Positions 15,843-24,475 of a stretch of DNA of 64,000 nucleotides are shown piece after piece. The notes under the pieces were generated by a model. The model saw only the letters and a list, made by a program, of their open reading frames with translations, made no database searches and had not been told where the DNA came from. Numbering within the stretch: position 1 is the stretch's first letter; every line of letters begins with the position of its first letter. This DNA comes from UBA4416 sp964541155. Lineage in GTDB: Bacteria; Bacteroidota; Bacteroidia; B-17B0; Aurantibacillaceae. The stretch covers positions 62,001 through 126,000 of the forward strand of contig CAZIPC010000002.1 in the NCBI GenBank assembly GCA_964541155.1, read 5' to 3'. The position numbers and the translations under genes were made by a program.

Positions 15843-17231
15843 ATGCACGCAGAATCACAGATAAGAGAGCCTTTGATTTTAGGTAGTAAAACTTACCGAA
15901 ACATCACCGATGATATTATTGCACCTATTGAAGGTAAGGCAAACAGATTATGGTATATTTTGTTTACCATATCTGTATTAGCTTTCATGTGGGGTATCGG
16001 ATGTTTATCATACACTATTGGCGTTGGTATTGGAGCTTGGGGTTCTAATAACGGTGTTGATTGGGCGTGGGATATTACAAATTTCGTATGGTGGATTGGT
16101 ATTGGTCATGCAGGAACTCTAATTTCTGCAGTATTATTATTATTCCGTCAAAAATGGCGTATGGCTATTAACCGTTCGGCTGAGGCAATGACAATTTTTG
16201 CGGTATTATGCGCTGCTATTTTCGTAACATTACATACTGGTCGTCCTTGGTTAGATTACATGCTATTCCCATTACCAAATCAATTTGGTTCTTTATGGCC
16301 TAATTTTAACTCTCCGTTATTATGGGATGTGTTTGCCGTATCAACTTATGCAACTGTATCTATCGTTTTCTGGTATATTGGTTTAATTCCTGATTTTGCT
16401 ATGATTCGTGATAGAGTAGTTAAACCTAGAATGAAAAAAGCATACTCCTTGTTATCATTTGGTTGGGGAGGCTCTGTTCGTCACTGGTCTCGTTTTGAAG
16501 AAGTCTCTTTAGTATTAGCAGGTTTATCAACTCCATTAGTATTCTCGGTACACTCAATTGTATCATTTGACTTCGCAACTTCTGTGGTGCCAGGATGGCA
16601 TACAACAATCTTCCCTCCTTATTTCGTATCAGGTGCGGTTTTCTCTGGATTTGCAATGGTACTAACATTAATGATTATCATTCGTAAGGTTTATAAATTA
16701 GAAGCGTATTTAACCATCAAACATATTGAATACATGAATATTGTAATCATTGTTACAGGTTCAATTGTTGGTGTTGCATATTTAACAGAATTATTTGTTG
16801 CTTGGTATTCTGGAGTAGAATGGGAACAATATGCATTCTTAAACAGAGCAACTGGTCCTATGTGGTGGTCTTATGCAGCAATGATGACTTGTAATGTAAT
16901 TTCTCCTCAATTATTTTGGTTTAAAAAATTACGTACTAACTTGGCATTCACATTTATATTATCTATTGTAGTTAATATTGGTATGTGGTTTGAACGTTTT
17001 GTGATTATTGTGCCAACTCTATGTCGTACATATTTACCATCAACATGGAACTCTTATTCTCCAACTTTTATTGACGTGGGTATCTTTGTTGGAACAATTG
17101 GAATGTTTTTCACATTATTTTTATTATACTCTCGTACATTCCCTGTAATTGCACAAGCCGAATTAAAATCGATTTTAAAATCATCAGGAGAAGAGCATAA
17201 AAAATTAGCAGCAAATCAATCTCACCACTAG
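15843..17231 (+). CDS. actC: Alternative complex III subunit ActC (NrfD/PsrC-type membrane protein)
   Basis: ActC is one of two quinol-interacting NrfD-like membrane subunits. The 462-residue protein has about ten hydrophobic helices, the first at residues 37-63 (LWYILFTISVLAFMWGIGCLSYTIGVGIG). Family marks include WDITNFVWWIGIGHAGTLISA with the conserved His, FAVLCAAIFVTLHTGRPWL, and FDFATSVVPGWHTTIFPPYFVSGAVFSG. The last helix ends with LLYSRTFPVIAQAELKSI. The tail is His-containing (GEEHKKLAANQSHH). It follows actB by 45 bases and precedes actD by 31, inside the operon. ActC and ActF are homologous in fold, and ActC carries the quinol-site features in studied complexes. Confidence 0.94.
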   Translation: MHAESQIREPLILGSKTYRNITDDIIAPIEGKANRLWYILFTISVLAFMWGIGCLSYTIGVGIGAWGSNNGVDWAWDITNFVWWIGIGHAGTLISAVLLLFRQKWRMAINRSAEAMTIFAVLCAAIFVTLHTGRPWLDYMLFPLPNQFGSLWPNFNSPLLWDVFAVSTYATVSIVFWYIGLIPDFAMIRDRVVKPRMKKAYSLLSFGWGGSVRHWSRFEEVSLVLAGLSTPLVFSVHSIVSFDFATSVVPGWHTTIFPPYFVSGAVFSGFAMVLTLMIIIRKVYKLEAYLTIKHIEYMNIVIIVTGSIVGVAYLTELFVAWYSGVEWEQYAFLNRATGPMWWSYAAMMTCNVISPQLFWFKKLRTNLAFTFILSIVVNIGMWFERFVIIVPTLCRTYLPSTWNSYSPTFIDVGIFVGTIGMFFTLFLLYSRTFPVIAQAELKSILKSSGEEHKKLAANQSHH

Positions 17232-17262
17232 AAATAAGAACTAAGACATTAGAAATTATAAT

Positions 17263-17811
17263 ATGGCAACTAAACAAATTATACACGGCATCTACTCAGA
17301 CGAAGTTCCTTTATTAGAGGCTTGTACAAAATTACGTGCAGCAGGAATTCGAATTAAAGATGTGTTTACACCGTTTCCTGTTCATGGCATAGATCCAATT
17401 GTTGGTGTGCCCCGCACTCGTATTGCGATATGTGCATTTATTTATGGAATCACAGGATTATCTTTGGCTACATTAATGATGTGGTATATGATGGTTCATG
17501 ATTGGCCAAATGACATTGGTGGTAAACCAAATTGGAATTATTATTCAAATATTCCTGCATTTATCCCTATTAGCTTTGAGGCAACAGTATTTTGTGCTGC
17601 TCATGGTATGTCTTTAACGTACTTATTACGTTGTTGGTTAGTTCCTGGCGCAAAAGCTAAAAATCCAGATCCTCGTACAACAGATGATAAGTTTATGATT
17701 TATTTAGAATTGAACGATGAACAATCAAAGAAAGCTGATGAAATTTTACGTTCTACAGGAGCAGAAGAAGTAAATTACAAAGGCACAATAACAATTGAAC
17801 CAAAATATTAA
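17263..17811 (+). CDS. actD: Alternative complex III subunit ActD (DUF3341)
   Basis: ActD is a membrane-associated accessory subunit of ACIII. The 182-residue protein begins with the DUF3341 pattern: HGIYSDEVPLLEACTKLRAAGIRIKDVFTPFPVHGID. That is a ferredoxin-like cytoplasmic domain, followed by two hydrophobic helices (IAICAFIYGITGLSLATLMMWYMM and FIPISFEATVFCAAHGMSLTYLL). A charged C-terminal stretch follows that reads like a small regulatory-type fold (FMIYLELNDEQSKKADEILRSTGAEEV). Gene order between actC and actE is the standard one. Confidence 0.93.
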   Translation: MATKQIIHGIYSDEVPLLEACTKLRAAGIRIKDVFTPFPVHGIDPIVGVPRTRIAICAFIYGITGLSLATLMMWYMMVHDWPNDIGGKPNWNYYSNIPAFIPISFEATVFCAAHGMSLTYLLRCWLVPGAKAKNPDPRTTDDKFMIYLELNDEQSKKADEILRSTGAEEVNYKGTITIEPKY

Positions 17812-17830
17812 TTAGATAAATACACTAGAT

Positions 17831-18463
17831 ATGAACTTATCATACAAAAATCTTAAACTAGTAGCTTGCGGTACGTTTGCGGTTATGTTAGTAGCGGGTT
17901 TTACATCATGTGGTAAAAAAGATGCTAACAGTCCTGGATTTGAATTCATGCCAGATATGTATCGCTCTCCATCTGTAGAATATTACGGAACCCACATTAT
18001 AAATGGAGATACTTTAAATAACGCAATGTTACCTGTTGCTGGTACAATAGCTAGAGGATATATTCCATATGCGTATCCAAATACACCTGAAGGTTATGAA
18101 CAAGCGGGAATGTACTTAAAAAATCCAATTGCTTATTCTGAAGCTATAGAAAAAGAAGGTGAAGTTTTATTTGGTAAATTTTGTGTTCATTGCCATGGAG
18201 CAACAGGTGCAGGTGACGGAAAAGTAGGCGCAAAGTTACCAGGTCCTCCTCCTGCATACAATGGTCCACTAAAAAACTTACCTGAAGGTAAAATTTTTCA
18301 TTCCATTACTTATGGTAAAAACTCAATGGGCTCGCACGCTAGTCAATTAACCCAAGAAGAAAGATGGAAATTAGTGTATTATGTACAAAAATTGCAAGGA
18401 CCAAAAACTGTAGCAACAGATAGTACAAAAACTATTGCTCCAGCAGATTCCACTAAACATTAA
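17831..18463 (+). CDS. actE: Alternative complex III subunit ActE, monohaem cytochrome c lipoprotein
   Basis: ActE carries one c-type haem on the periplasmic side of ACIII. The 210-residue precursor has a lipoprotein signal (VAGFTSCGKK, lipid-modified Cys27). The cytochrome domain has CVHCHGATGAGDGKVG (canonical CXXCH) and the distal Met in KNSMGSHASQLTQEERW. The end YYVQKLQG forms the last cytochrome helix. The N-terminal linker MPDMYRSPSVEYYG is characteristic of this subunit. It starts 19 bases after actD. Confidence 0.94.
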   Translation: MNLSYKNLKLVACGTFAVMLVAGFTSCGKKDANSPGFEFMPDMYRSPSVEYYGTHIINGDTLNNAMLPVAGTIARGYIPYAYPNTPEGYEQAGMYLKNPIAYSEAIEKEGEVLFGKFCVHCHGATGAGDGKVGAKLPGPPPAYNGPLKNLPEGKIFHSITYGKNSMGSHASQLTQEERWKLVYYVQKLQGPKTVATDSTKTIAPADSTKH

Positions 18464-18501
18464 TTAACAACGAACTTTTATATACGACAGAATTTTTTAA
18501 T

Positions 18502-19734
18502 ATGAACACTGATAAATTAAATTTCGTAGTACCAGCTAAAGCAAAAACAACATCATTTATTTTGATGGCTGTTGGCTTAGTATCTATCATATGTATGTTT
18601 ATGTTTGATAAACAACCTGATGATCATCACTATCATGCTACTAGAGCATGGGCTAATATTTTTGCTGGCTCTTTCTTTTTTATGGCTATATCTTTAGCTG
18701 CAGCTTTTTTCTTAGGTCTACAATACGCAGCTGAGTCTGGATGGTCAACCACTATCAAAAGAATCATTGAAGCTGTTACATGGTATCTGCCTGTTGGATT
18801 GTCGTTTTTATTATTAGTGTTTATTTGTGGTCAAATTCACATGCACACTATTTATCCATGGATGACCGAAGGTGTAGCAGATGAAGCTTCTGCAAATTAT
18901 GATAAAGTAATTGCTGGAAAAATAGGTTACTTTGGAGTGTTTTGGTGGATTCGCACCATTTTATATATGGTAGCATGGGTTATGTTTACATGGAAACTAA
19001 GAAAAAACTCTATGGATGCTGATGCATTAGGACACGAAGAAGCAAAAGGATACCACTGGAAAAACGTAAAATTAAGCGCTTGGTTTATGGTGGTTTTTGC
19101 CGTATCATCTTCTACCTCTGCTTGGGACTGGATAATGAGCATAGATACTCATTGGTTTTCTACAATGATGGGATGGTATATTTTTTCTGGAATGTGGGTT
19201 AGCGCTCTAATTACAATTACAATCTTAGTTGTATGGTTAAAAAAATTAGGTTACTTAGAATTTGTTACCGAAAGTACGGTTCATGATATTGGAAAATGGA
19301 TGTTTGCGATTTCTTTTTTATGGACATATTTATATTTCTCTCAATTTATGTTAATATGGTATGCAGATATTCCTGAAGAAATTGTGTATTTCCAAACACG
19401 TTGGGAATCATATAAAGCATTAATGTGGACGGTATTATTAGTTAACTTTGCATTTCCAATGATTATGTTAATGAGCCGCGATTCAAAAAGAAATTATTTC
19501 TTCTTAATATTTGTTGGTGTAATTATATTTATTGGTCATTATTTAGATATTATCATGGTAGTAATGCCAGGTACAGTTGGTCATCACTGGACGGGATTAA
19601 GCTGGATGGAATTAGGAAATTTCTTGTTTTTCTTAGGTGTATTTATGTATGTGGTTTTAACAAATCTTTCTAAACGCCCTTTAAAGGTAAAAAACCATCC
19701 TTTCTTAGAAGAAAGTGCTCATCACTCATACTAA
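18502..19734 (+). CDS. actF: Alternative complex III subunit ActF (NrfD-like membrane protein)
   Basis: ActF is the second NrfD-type membrane subunit of ACIII. The 410-residue protein has about ten transmembrane helices, the first at residues 18-34. Useful marks are HYHATRAWANIFAGSFFFMAISLAAAFFL, GYFGVFWWIRTILYMVAWVMF, SAWDWIMSIDTHWFSTMMGWYIFSGMW and MFAISFLWTYLYFSQFMLIWYADIPEE. The last two are near-invariant in the family. The C-terminus is His-rich (EESAHHSY). It is separated from coxB by 91 bases containing a 7-bp inverted repeat but no U-run, so the oxidase genes are probably still in the same transcript. Confidence 0.94.
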   Translation: MNTDKLNFVVPAKAKTTSFILMAVGLVSIICMFMFDKQPDDHHYHATRAWANIFAGSFFFMAISLAAAFFLGLQYAAESGWSTTIKRIIEAVTWYLPVGLSFLLLVFICGQIHMHTIYPWMTEGVADEASANYDKVIAGKIGYFGVFWWIRTILYMVAWVMFTWKLRKNSMDADALGHEEAKGYHWKNVKLSAWFMVVFAVSSSTSAWDWIMSIDTHWFSTMMGWYIFSGMWVSALITITILVVWLKKLGYLEFVTESTVHDIGKWMFAISFLWTYLYFSQFMLIWYADIPEEIVYFQTRWESYKALMWTVLLVNFAFPMIMLMSRDSKRNYFFLIFVGVIIFIGHYLDIIMVVMPGTVGHHWTGLSWMELGNFLFFLGVFMYVVLTNLSKRPLKVKNHPFLEESAHHSY

Positions 19735-19825
19735 TATTAATAAACTAAAAAAGAATTATAAATTATTTGATGTGATAGAAAAAATAATTTTATCACAAGA
19801 CAATTAAAAAAATAAATATCGAGAT

Positions 19826-20857
19826 ATGAAATTATTAATCTTAATCGGACTTGTACTATTAATCATTGCTGTCCACCAATTAATGCGCGTTGTTGAATTA
19901 TCACGTCAATTTAAAAAAGGCCATGAATGGACAGTAAGTGATAGTGATAATAAATTTAATGGAAAAGCCATGTTAGCTTTTGGTTTTGTATTTATAGGAT
20001 TTTTCTTTTGGCAAATAAATCGTTGGGGAGATAATGCATTACCAGGCGCTGCATCTGTTCATGGATTAAAAGTTGATGCATTATGGAATTACAATATTTA
20101 CTTAATATCATTTGTGTTTGTTGTAACAAATGCTTTTTTATTTTATTTCTCATATAAATACACTGGTAAAAAAGGTATAAAAGCAACTTTCTTTGCACAT
20201 GATAATAGATTAGAAATGCTTTGGACAATTGTACCAGCTGTAACACTAGCATTTATTATTATTTTTGGTTTAAAGTATTGGAATGATATTACAACACGTT
20301 CTGTTGATGAAAACAAAGTTGTTGTTGAATTATATGCAAAACAATTTGATTGGACTGCTAGATATCCTGGAAATGATAAAATATTAGGGTCTACAGATTA
20401 TCGTCAAATTGATGGTGGAAATTCTGTTGGACTAGACACATTGGATGCAACATGTTTTGATGACATCATTGTTAAAAATGAATTTCATATTCCAGTAAAT
20501 AAAGAAATTGAATTTAAAATGCGTTCAAGAGATGTAATACACTCTGCTTATATGCCTCACTTTCGCGCACAAATGAACTGTGTGCCAGGTATGGTTACAT
20601 CATTTAAATTTACACCAAATAAAACAACAGCCGAAATGCGTAAAGACCCATATGTAATTCAATTAATGGCTGGAATTAATGAAGCTCGCGCTAAGAAAGG
20701 TGAAGAGCCAGTAGAGTTCGACTACACTTTATTATGTAATAAAATTTGTGGAGCATCACATTATAATATGCAAATGACTATTGTTGTAGAAAGTGAAAAA
20801 GACTACAAAGCATGGTTAGGAAAACAAAAAGCAGTTAAAGTAATAGCTGCGAAATAA
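19826..20857 (+). CDS. coxB: Cytochrome c oxidase subunit II
   Basis: Subunit II receives electrons through the binuclear CuA centre. The 343-residue protein has a first hydrophobic helix at the N-terminus (MKLLILIGLVLLIIAVHQLM), a second near residue 50 and a third near residues 90-110. After RLEMLWTIVPAVTLAFIIIFGLKYW comes the soluble cupredoxin domain. CuA ligands are visible as DVIHSAYMPHFRAQ (His) and C-N-K-I-C-G-A-S-H-Y-N-M, the classic CX3CX3HX2M pattern. The enzyme should accept electrons from an ActA or ActE haem. It lies between actF and coxA. Confidence 0.96.
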   Translation: MKLLILIGLVLLIIAVHQLMRVVELSRQFKKGHEWTVSDSDNKFNGKAMLAFGFVFIGFFFWQINRWGDNALPGAASVHGLKVDALWNYNIYLISFVFVVTNAFLFYFSYKYTGKKGIKATFFAHDNRLEMLWTIVPAVTLAFIIIFGLKYWNDITTRSVDENKVVVELYAKQFDWTARYPGNDKILGSTDYRQIDGGNSVGLDTLDATCFDDIIVKNEFHIPVNKEIEFKMRSRDVIHSAYMPHFRAQMNCVPGMVTSFKFTPNKTTAEMRKDPYVIQLMAGINEARAKKGEEPVEFDYTLLCNKICGASHYNMQMTIVVESEKDYKAWLGKQKAVKVIAAK

Positions 20858-20902
20858 TATATTAAAATAAAAAATTGTTGTACTAAAATAAAACAATAAA
20901 AA

Positions 20903-22723
20903 ATGGCAAACGCACATTCAGCAGATTTAACAGAACACGTAGGACACCACGGACACGCTCATGAACATGATGAGCATGAAGAAAGTTTTGTGAGTAAATA
21001 CATATTTAGTATGGATCATAAAATGATATCTCGTCAATTTTTAATCACAGCTATTGTAATGGCTGTAATTGCAATGACAATGTCTATTATATTTCGTATG
21101 CAATTAGCTTGGCCTGGTGAAAAATTCGCTTTCATTAACGCTATGCTAGGAGATAAATGGGGAAAAGACGGTGTTCTAGACCCAAATATGTATTTGGCAT
21201 TGGTTACAATACATGGAACAATTATGGTGTTTTTTGTATTAACAGGTGGGTTAAGCGGAACTTTCGCTAATTTATTAATCCCTTACCAAATTGGTGCTCG
21301 AGACATGGCATCTGGTTTTTTAAATATGTTATCTTACTGGTTCTTCTTTTTATCAAGTGTAATTATGTTAGGGTCTTTATTTATAGAAGATGGCCCAGCT
21401 TCAGGAGGTTGGACAATTTATCCACCACTATCAGCACTACCAGAAGCAATGCCTGGTTCTAAACTAGGAATGACATTATGGTTAATTTCAATGACTCTTT
21501 TTGTTGTTTCGTCTTTATTAGGCGGTATTAACTACATAGTTACAATTATTAACTTACGTACAAAAGGGTTAAAAATGACTCGTATGCCACTAACAATGTG
21601 GGCATTATTAATAACTGCAATTTTAGGATTATTGTCGTTTCCTGTTTTAGTGTCTTGTGTAGTATTATTAATATGTGATAGAAGTTTAGGAACTAGTTTC
21701 TACTTATCAGATATTTATATTGGAGGCCGTCCTTTAGATAACGTAGGTGGTAGTCCCGTATTATTTGAGCACTTATTTTGGTTTTTAGGTCACCCAGAAG
21801 TTTATATTGTATTATTACCAGCGTTAGGTATTACTTCTGAAATTATATCTACTAACTCTCGTAAACCAATTTTTGGTTATAGAGCAATGATTGGTTCTAT
21901 GTTAGCAATAGGATTTTTATCATTTATTGTTTGGGGACACCATATGTATTTAACTGGTATGAATCCATTTTTAGGATCTGTGTTTGTATTTACAACATTA
22001 TTAATTGCAATTCCTTCTGCTGTTAAAGCATTTAACTACATCACAACGTTATGGAAAGGTAATATTCAATATACACCAGCAATGTTGTTTTCTATAGGCT
22101 TAGTTTCTTCGTTTGTTACTGGTGGTGTTACAGGTATTATATTAGCTGATTCAACATTAGATATTAGTGTACATGACACATATTTTGTGGTAGCTCACTT
22201 TCATATCGTAATGGGATTAAGTGCTATCTTTGGAATGTTTGCTGGTGTATATCACTGGTTCCCAAAAATGTTCTTACGAATGATGAATAAAAAACTTGGC
22301 TATTTACATTTTTGGGTAACATTTGTTTCGGCATATGGAGTTTTCTTCCCAATGCATTTTCTTGGTATTGCTGGTGTGCCACGCCGTTATTATACAAATA
22401 GTGCATTTCCTATGTTTGATAACTTAGTAGATATTAATGAAATTGTTACTGTATTTGCAATTATTGCAGCTCTTGCTCAATTTATTTTCATCTTTAACTT
22501 CTTTTACAGTATGTTCCGTGGCGAAAAAGCGCCTCAAAATCCTTGGAATTCAAATACATTAGAATGGACAACGCCTATGGCAAATATTCATGGTAACTGG
22601 CCAGGAGCTTTACCAGTAGTTCATCGTTGGGCGTATGATTATAGTAAGCCAGGTGCAGAACATGATTTTATTCCACAAACTGTTCCGCTAGGCGAAGGCG
22701 AACATGATGGTGGTGGACACTAA
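20903..22723 (+). CDS. coxA: Cytochrome c oxidase subunit I (haem-copper oxidase)
   Basis: The catalytic subunit reduces oxygen to water at a haem-CuB site while pumping protons. The 606-residue protein has twelve helices. Diagnostic stretches are THGTIMVFFVLTGGLSGTFANLLIPYQIGARDM (haem-ligand His), EHLFWFLGHPEVYIVLLPALG (CuB His and cross-linked Tyr), FIVWGHHMYLTGMNP (CuB His pair) and SVHDTYFVVAHFHIVMG (haem a and a3 ligands). The N-terminus (HVGHHGHAHEHDEHEES) and the C-terminus (GEGEHDGGGH) are His-rich. No subunit III or IV gene follows; a terminator and a minus-strand gene come next, so those must be elsewhere. Confidence 0.97.
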   Translation: MANAHSADLTEHVGHHGHAHEHDEHEESFVSKYIFSMDHKMISRQFLITAIVMAVIAMTMSIIFRMQLAWPGEKFAFINAMLGDKWGKDGVLDPNMYLALVTIHGTIMVFFVLTGGLSGTFANLLIPYQIGARDMASGFLNMLSYWFFFLSSVIMLGSLFIEDGPASGGWTIYPPLSALPEAMPGSKLGMTLWLISMTLFVVSSLLGGINYIVTIINLRTKGLKMTRMPLTMWALLITAILGLLSFPVLVSCVVLLICDRSLGTSFYLSDIYIGGRPLDNVGGSPVLFEHLFWFLGHPEVYIVLLPALGITSEIISTNSRKPIFGYRAMIGSMLAIGFLSFIVWGHHMYLTGMNPFLGSVFVFTTLLIAIPSAVKAFNYITTLWKGNIQYTPAMLFSIGLVSSFVTGGVTGIILADSTLDISVHDTYFVVAHFHIVMGLSAIFGMFAGVYHWFPKMFLRMMNKKLGYLHFWVTFVSAYGVFFPMHFLGIAGVPRRYYTNSAFPMFDNLVDINEIVTVFAIIAALAQFIFIFNFFYSMFRGEKAPQNPWNSNTLEWTTPMANIHGNWPGALPVVHRWAYDYSKPGAEHDFIPQTVPLGEGEHDGGGH

Positions 22724-22729
22724 AAAAAT

Positions 22730-22760
22730 AAAAAAGCTCCTAAATATAGGGGCTTTTTTT
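22730..22760. terminator. Terminator of the actA-coxA operon
   Basis: GCTCCT (22736-22741) pairs with AGGGGC (22748-22753), including one G-U pair, around a 6-nt AAATAT loop. It is flanked by an A6 and a T7 run and lies 7 bases after the coxA stop. It could also serve the converging minus-strand gene. Confidence 0.85.
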
Positions 22761-22780
22761 ATATAGAATAAATAACATGT

Positions 22781-23917
22781 TTATGATTTTTTAAAATGAT
22801 TATATATAGTATTAATAAATCCCCAGCCTATATTTTTAAGATTTGCTTCTGTAGCCATGATAAGAATAACATCATTTTCTAAAACCTCTTGTTTAATATT
22901 TAAATTCTCGGTGTATACTATTTTTTTTGCGCTCTCAGGAAAAACCTCTTTATTATAATACCAAAAATGAGTTTTATTAAAACAGTTTGATATTCCAAAA
23001 TTATACATACCCCAAAAAAAACTATCTGATATTACTAAAAGATTAGGTCTGTATAATTTTTGATCATTTGAAATTAAAATCTTTGGGTAAGCCATATCAA
23101 ATCCTTTTAAATCAAAAAACAAATTCATGCCATCTCCTATATCGCAATCTTCTTCTTGTGGACTATTAATTTCTATCTTATTAAAAGTAATATTTGGGAT
23201 GTTGCATCCTCTTAATTGTTCAATTTTTTTTATGATAGAGTCTGCAGCCAATACCATACCATATTTACTCCAATGAATGCCATGTTTTGGAAACAAAGGA
23301 TATTTAGATTTAAATTTATTTTGAAGAAACCAGTTATTAAAATCAATAATATTTAACCCTATTTTATTAGCGCCAGAAGACAATAATTTATAATTAGTAT
23401 TATCAGGAATTGGTTTCTTAAAATTATCAGGAAAATATTCGGGATAAAATGATGCCTTACCAGGCGCAAAAACAACGATTATACTTTTATGTAGTTTTTC
23501 TAAAGTATCTGTTACATATTTTAATTGGTATAAAATTTTATTAATACTATCTCTTCCTATAAAATCAATTCCATTATAGGCATCTATATATGATTTTTCA
23601 AACAATACATTGTTTTTGCCAATAATAACTCCATTTGCATTAGCAACATTAAATAATACATAATCTATTTGATTATGTATTCTAATAAAAGAACTTCTGA
23701 ATCCAAAAACAGCATTTAAATATGAGTCTTCTTGTTTTTGATACGAAGAAGAAAACCAATTATCTATAGTAAATTCAACTGACGTGGGCTGTGTTATAGC
23801 TCCTTTTAGCGGTTTTAATTTAATAATTCCAAATAAAGATTGAAAAAGCGGCAAAAAAAAACATATTATTATTACTAATAATAAACCGTATTTGTACCTA
23901 TTTGATGACTTGTTCAT
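22781..23917 (-). CDS. AlgX/AlgJ-like SGNH-hydrolase-fold protein, membrane-anchored
   Basis: A 378-residue protein with one N-terminal membrane helix (YGLLLVIIICFFLPLFQSLF) and an extracytoplasmic domain. It has features of AlgX/AlgJ/DHHW-type sugar O-acetyltransferases: an FGFRSSFIRIHNQID element, VVFAPGKASFYPEYFPDN, PKHGIHWSKYGMVLAADSI with the His-Trp-Ser box, and LLVISDSFFWGMYNF with the SGNH-like Ser. These proteins usually transfer acetyl groups to exported polysaccharide with an MBOAT partner. No MBOAT gene is beside it, and it converges on the oxidase operon, so it looks like an orphan. Fold assignment is by motif only. Confidence 0.55.
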   Translation of the reverse strand: MNKSSNRYKYGLLLVIIICFFLPLFQSLFGIIKLKPLKGAITQPTSVEFTIDNWFSSSYQKQEDSYLNAVFGFRSSFIRIHNQIDYVLFNVANANGVIIGKNNVLFEKSYIDAYNGIDFIGRDSINKILYQLKYVTDTLEKLHKSIIVVFAPGKASFYPEYFPDNFKKPIPDNTNYKLLSSGANKIGLNIIDFNNWFLQNKFKSKYPLFPKHGIHWSKYGMVLAADSIIKKIEQLRGCNIPNITFNKIEINSPQEEDCDIGDGMNLFFDLKGFDMAYPKILISNDQKLYRPNLLVISDSFFWGMYNFGISNCFNKTHFWYYNKEVFPESAKKIVYTENLNIKQEVLENDVILIMATEANLKNIGWGFINTIYNHFKKS

Positions 23918-24005
23918 TAAAAAAAATAATTATACTGTAAATAAAATTATATCAAAATTAATAAAACTAGATTTAGTAATTTTGATTTAATTTAAATAAA
24001 TATTT

Positions 24006-24443
24006 ATTATTAACTCTCTGAATATATCTCCAGCAAAAGAACAAGATTTTGAAATTATTTTGAATTTCATAAATCTGTATGCCCTTGATAACCGCGACCC
24101 GCACTATTCTCAGTTTTTAGTAGCTAAATATAATAACACCATTGTAGGCTTTGCAAGAATTAGAAAACATAAAGGATGTGATGAATTTTGTTCGTTAGGC
24201 GTTGTTGAAAAAAACAGATTTAATGGCATTGCTAAGCAGCTTATTGAGGCCAGATTAAAAATAGCGACCCAACCAATTTTTTTAGTTTGTGTTATTCCGA
24301 ATTATTTTAAGAAAATGGGATTTGTTGTCACAAAAAATTACCCTCCCGAAATAGCCGATAAATTAAATTATTGTAACTCAGAACTAAATGTTCCAGAAAA
24401 ATATGTAGTAATGACTTACGTTAAGAATAAAGAGTTAAAATAA
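24006..24443 (+). CDS. GNAT family N-acetyltransferase with no ATG/GTG start; start uncertain
   Basis: The frame encodes a small GNAT: a first strand and helix (INSLNISPAKEQDFEIILNFINLYALDNRD), then FLVAKYNNTIVGFARIRKH, CSLGVVEKNRFNGIAKQLIEARL (the acetyl-CoA P-loop area), and NYFKKMGFVVTKNYPPEI. After the in-frame stop at 23997-23999 the only early codons usable as starts are ATA (24000), ATT (24006, 24009), CTG (24018) and TTG (24060). TTG 24060 would remove the first beta strand. I give 24006 as a compromise. About 145 residues is normal for the family. The substrate cannot be told. It lies 32 bases before the VOC gene. Confidence 0.7.
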   Translation: MINSLNISPAKEQDFEIILNFINLYALDNRDPHYSQFLVAKYNNTIVGFARIRKHKGCDEFCSLGVVEKNRFNGIAKQLIEARLKIATQPIFLVCVIPNYFKKMGFVVTKNYPPEIADKLNYCNSELNVPEKYVVMTYVKNKELK

Positions 24444-24475
24444 AATTATACTTTTACACTCATATTTATATTGTT

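Noticed and set aside
16426..16668. Minus-strand open frame within actC
   Set aside because: It is a shadow of a well-supported membrane protein gene, with no start signal or family features.
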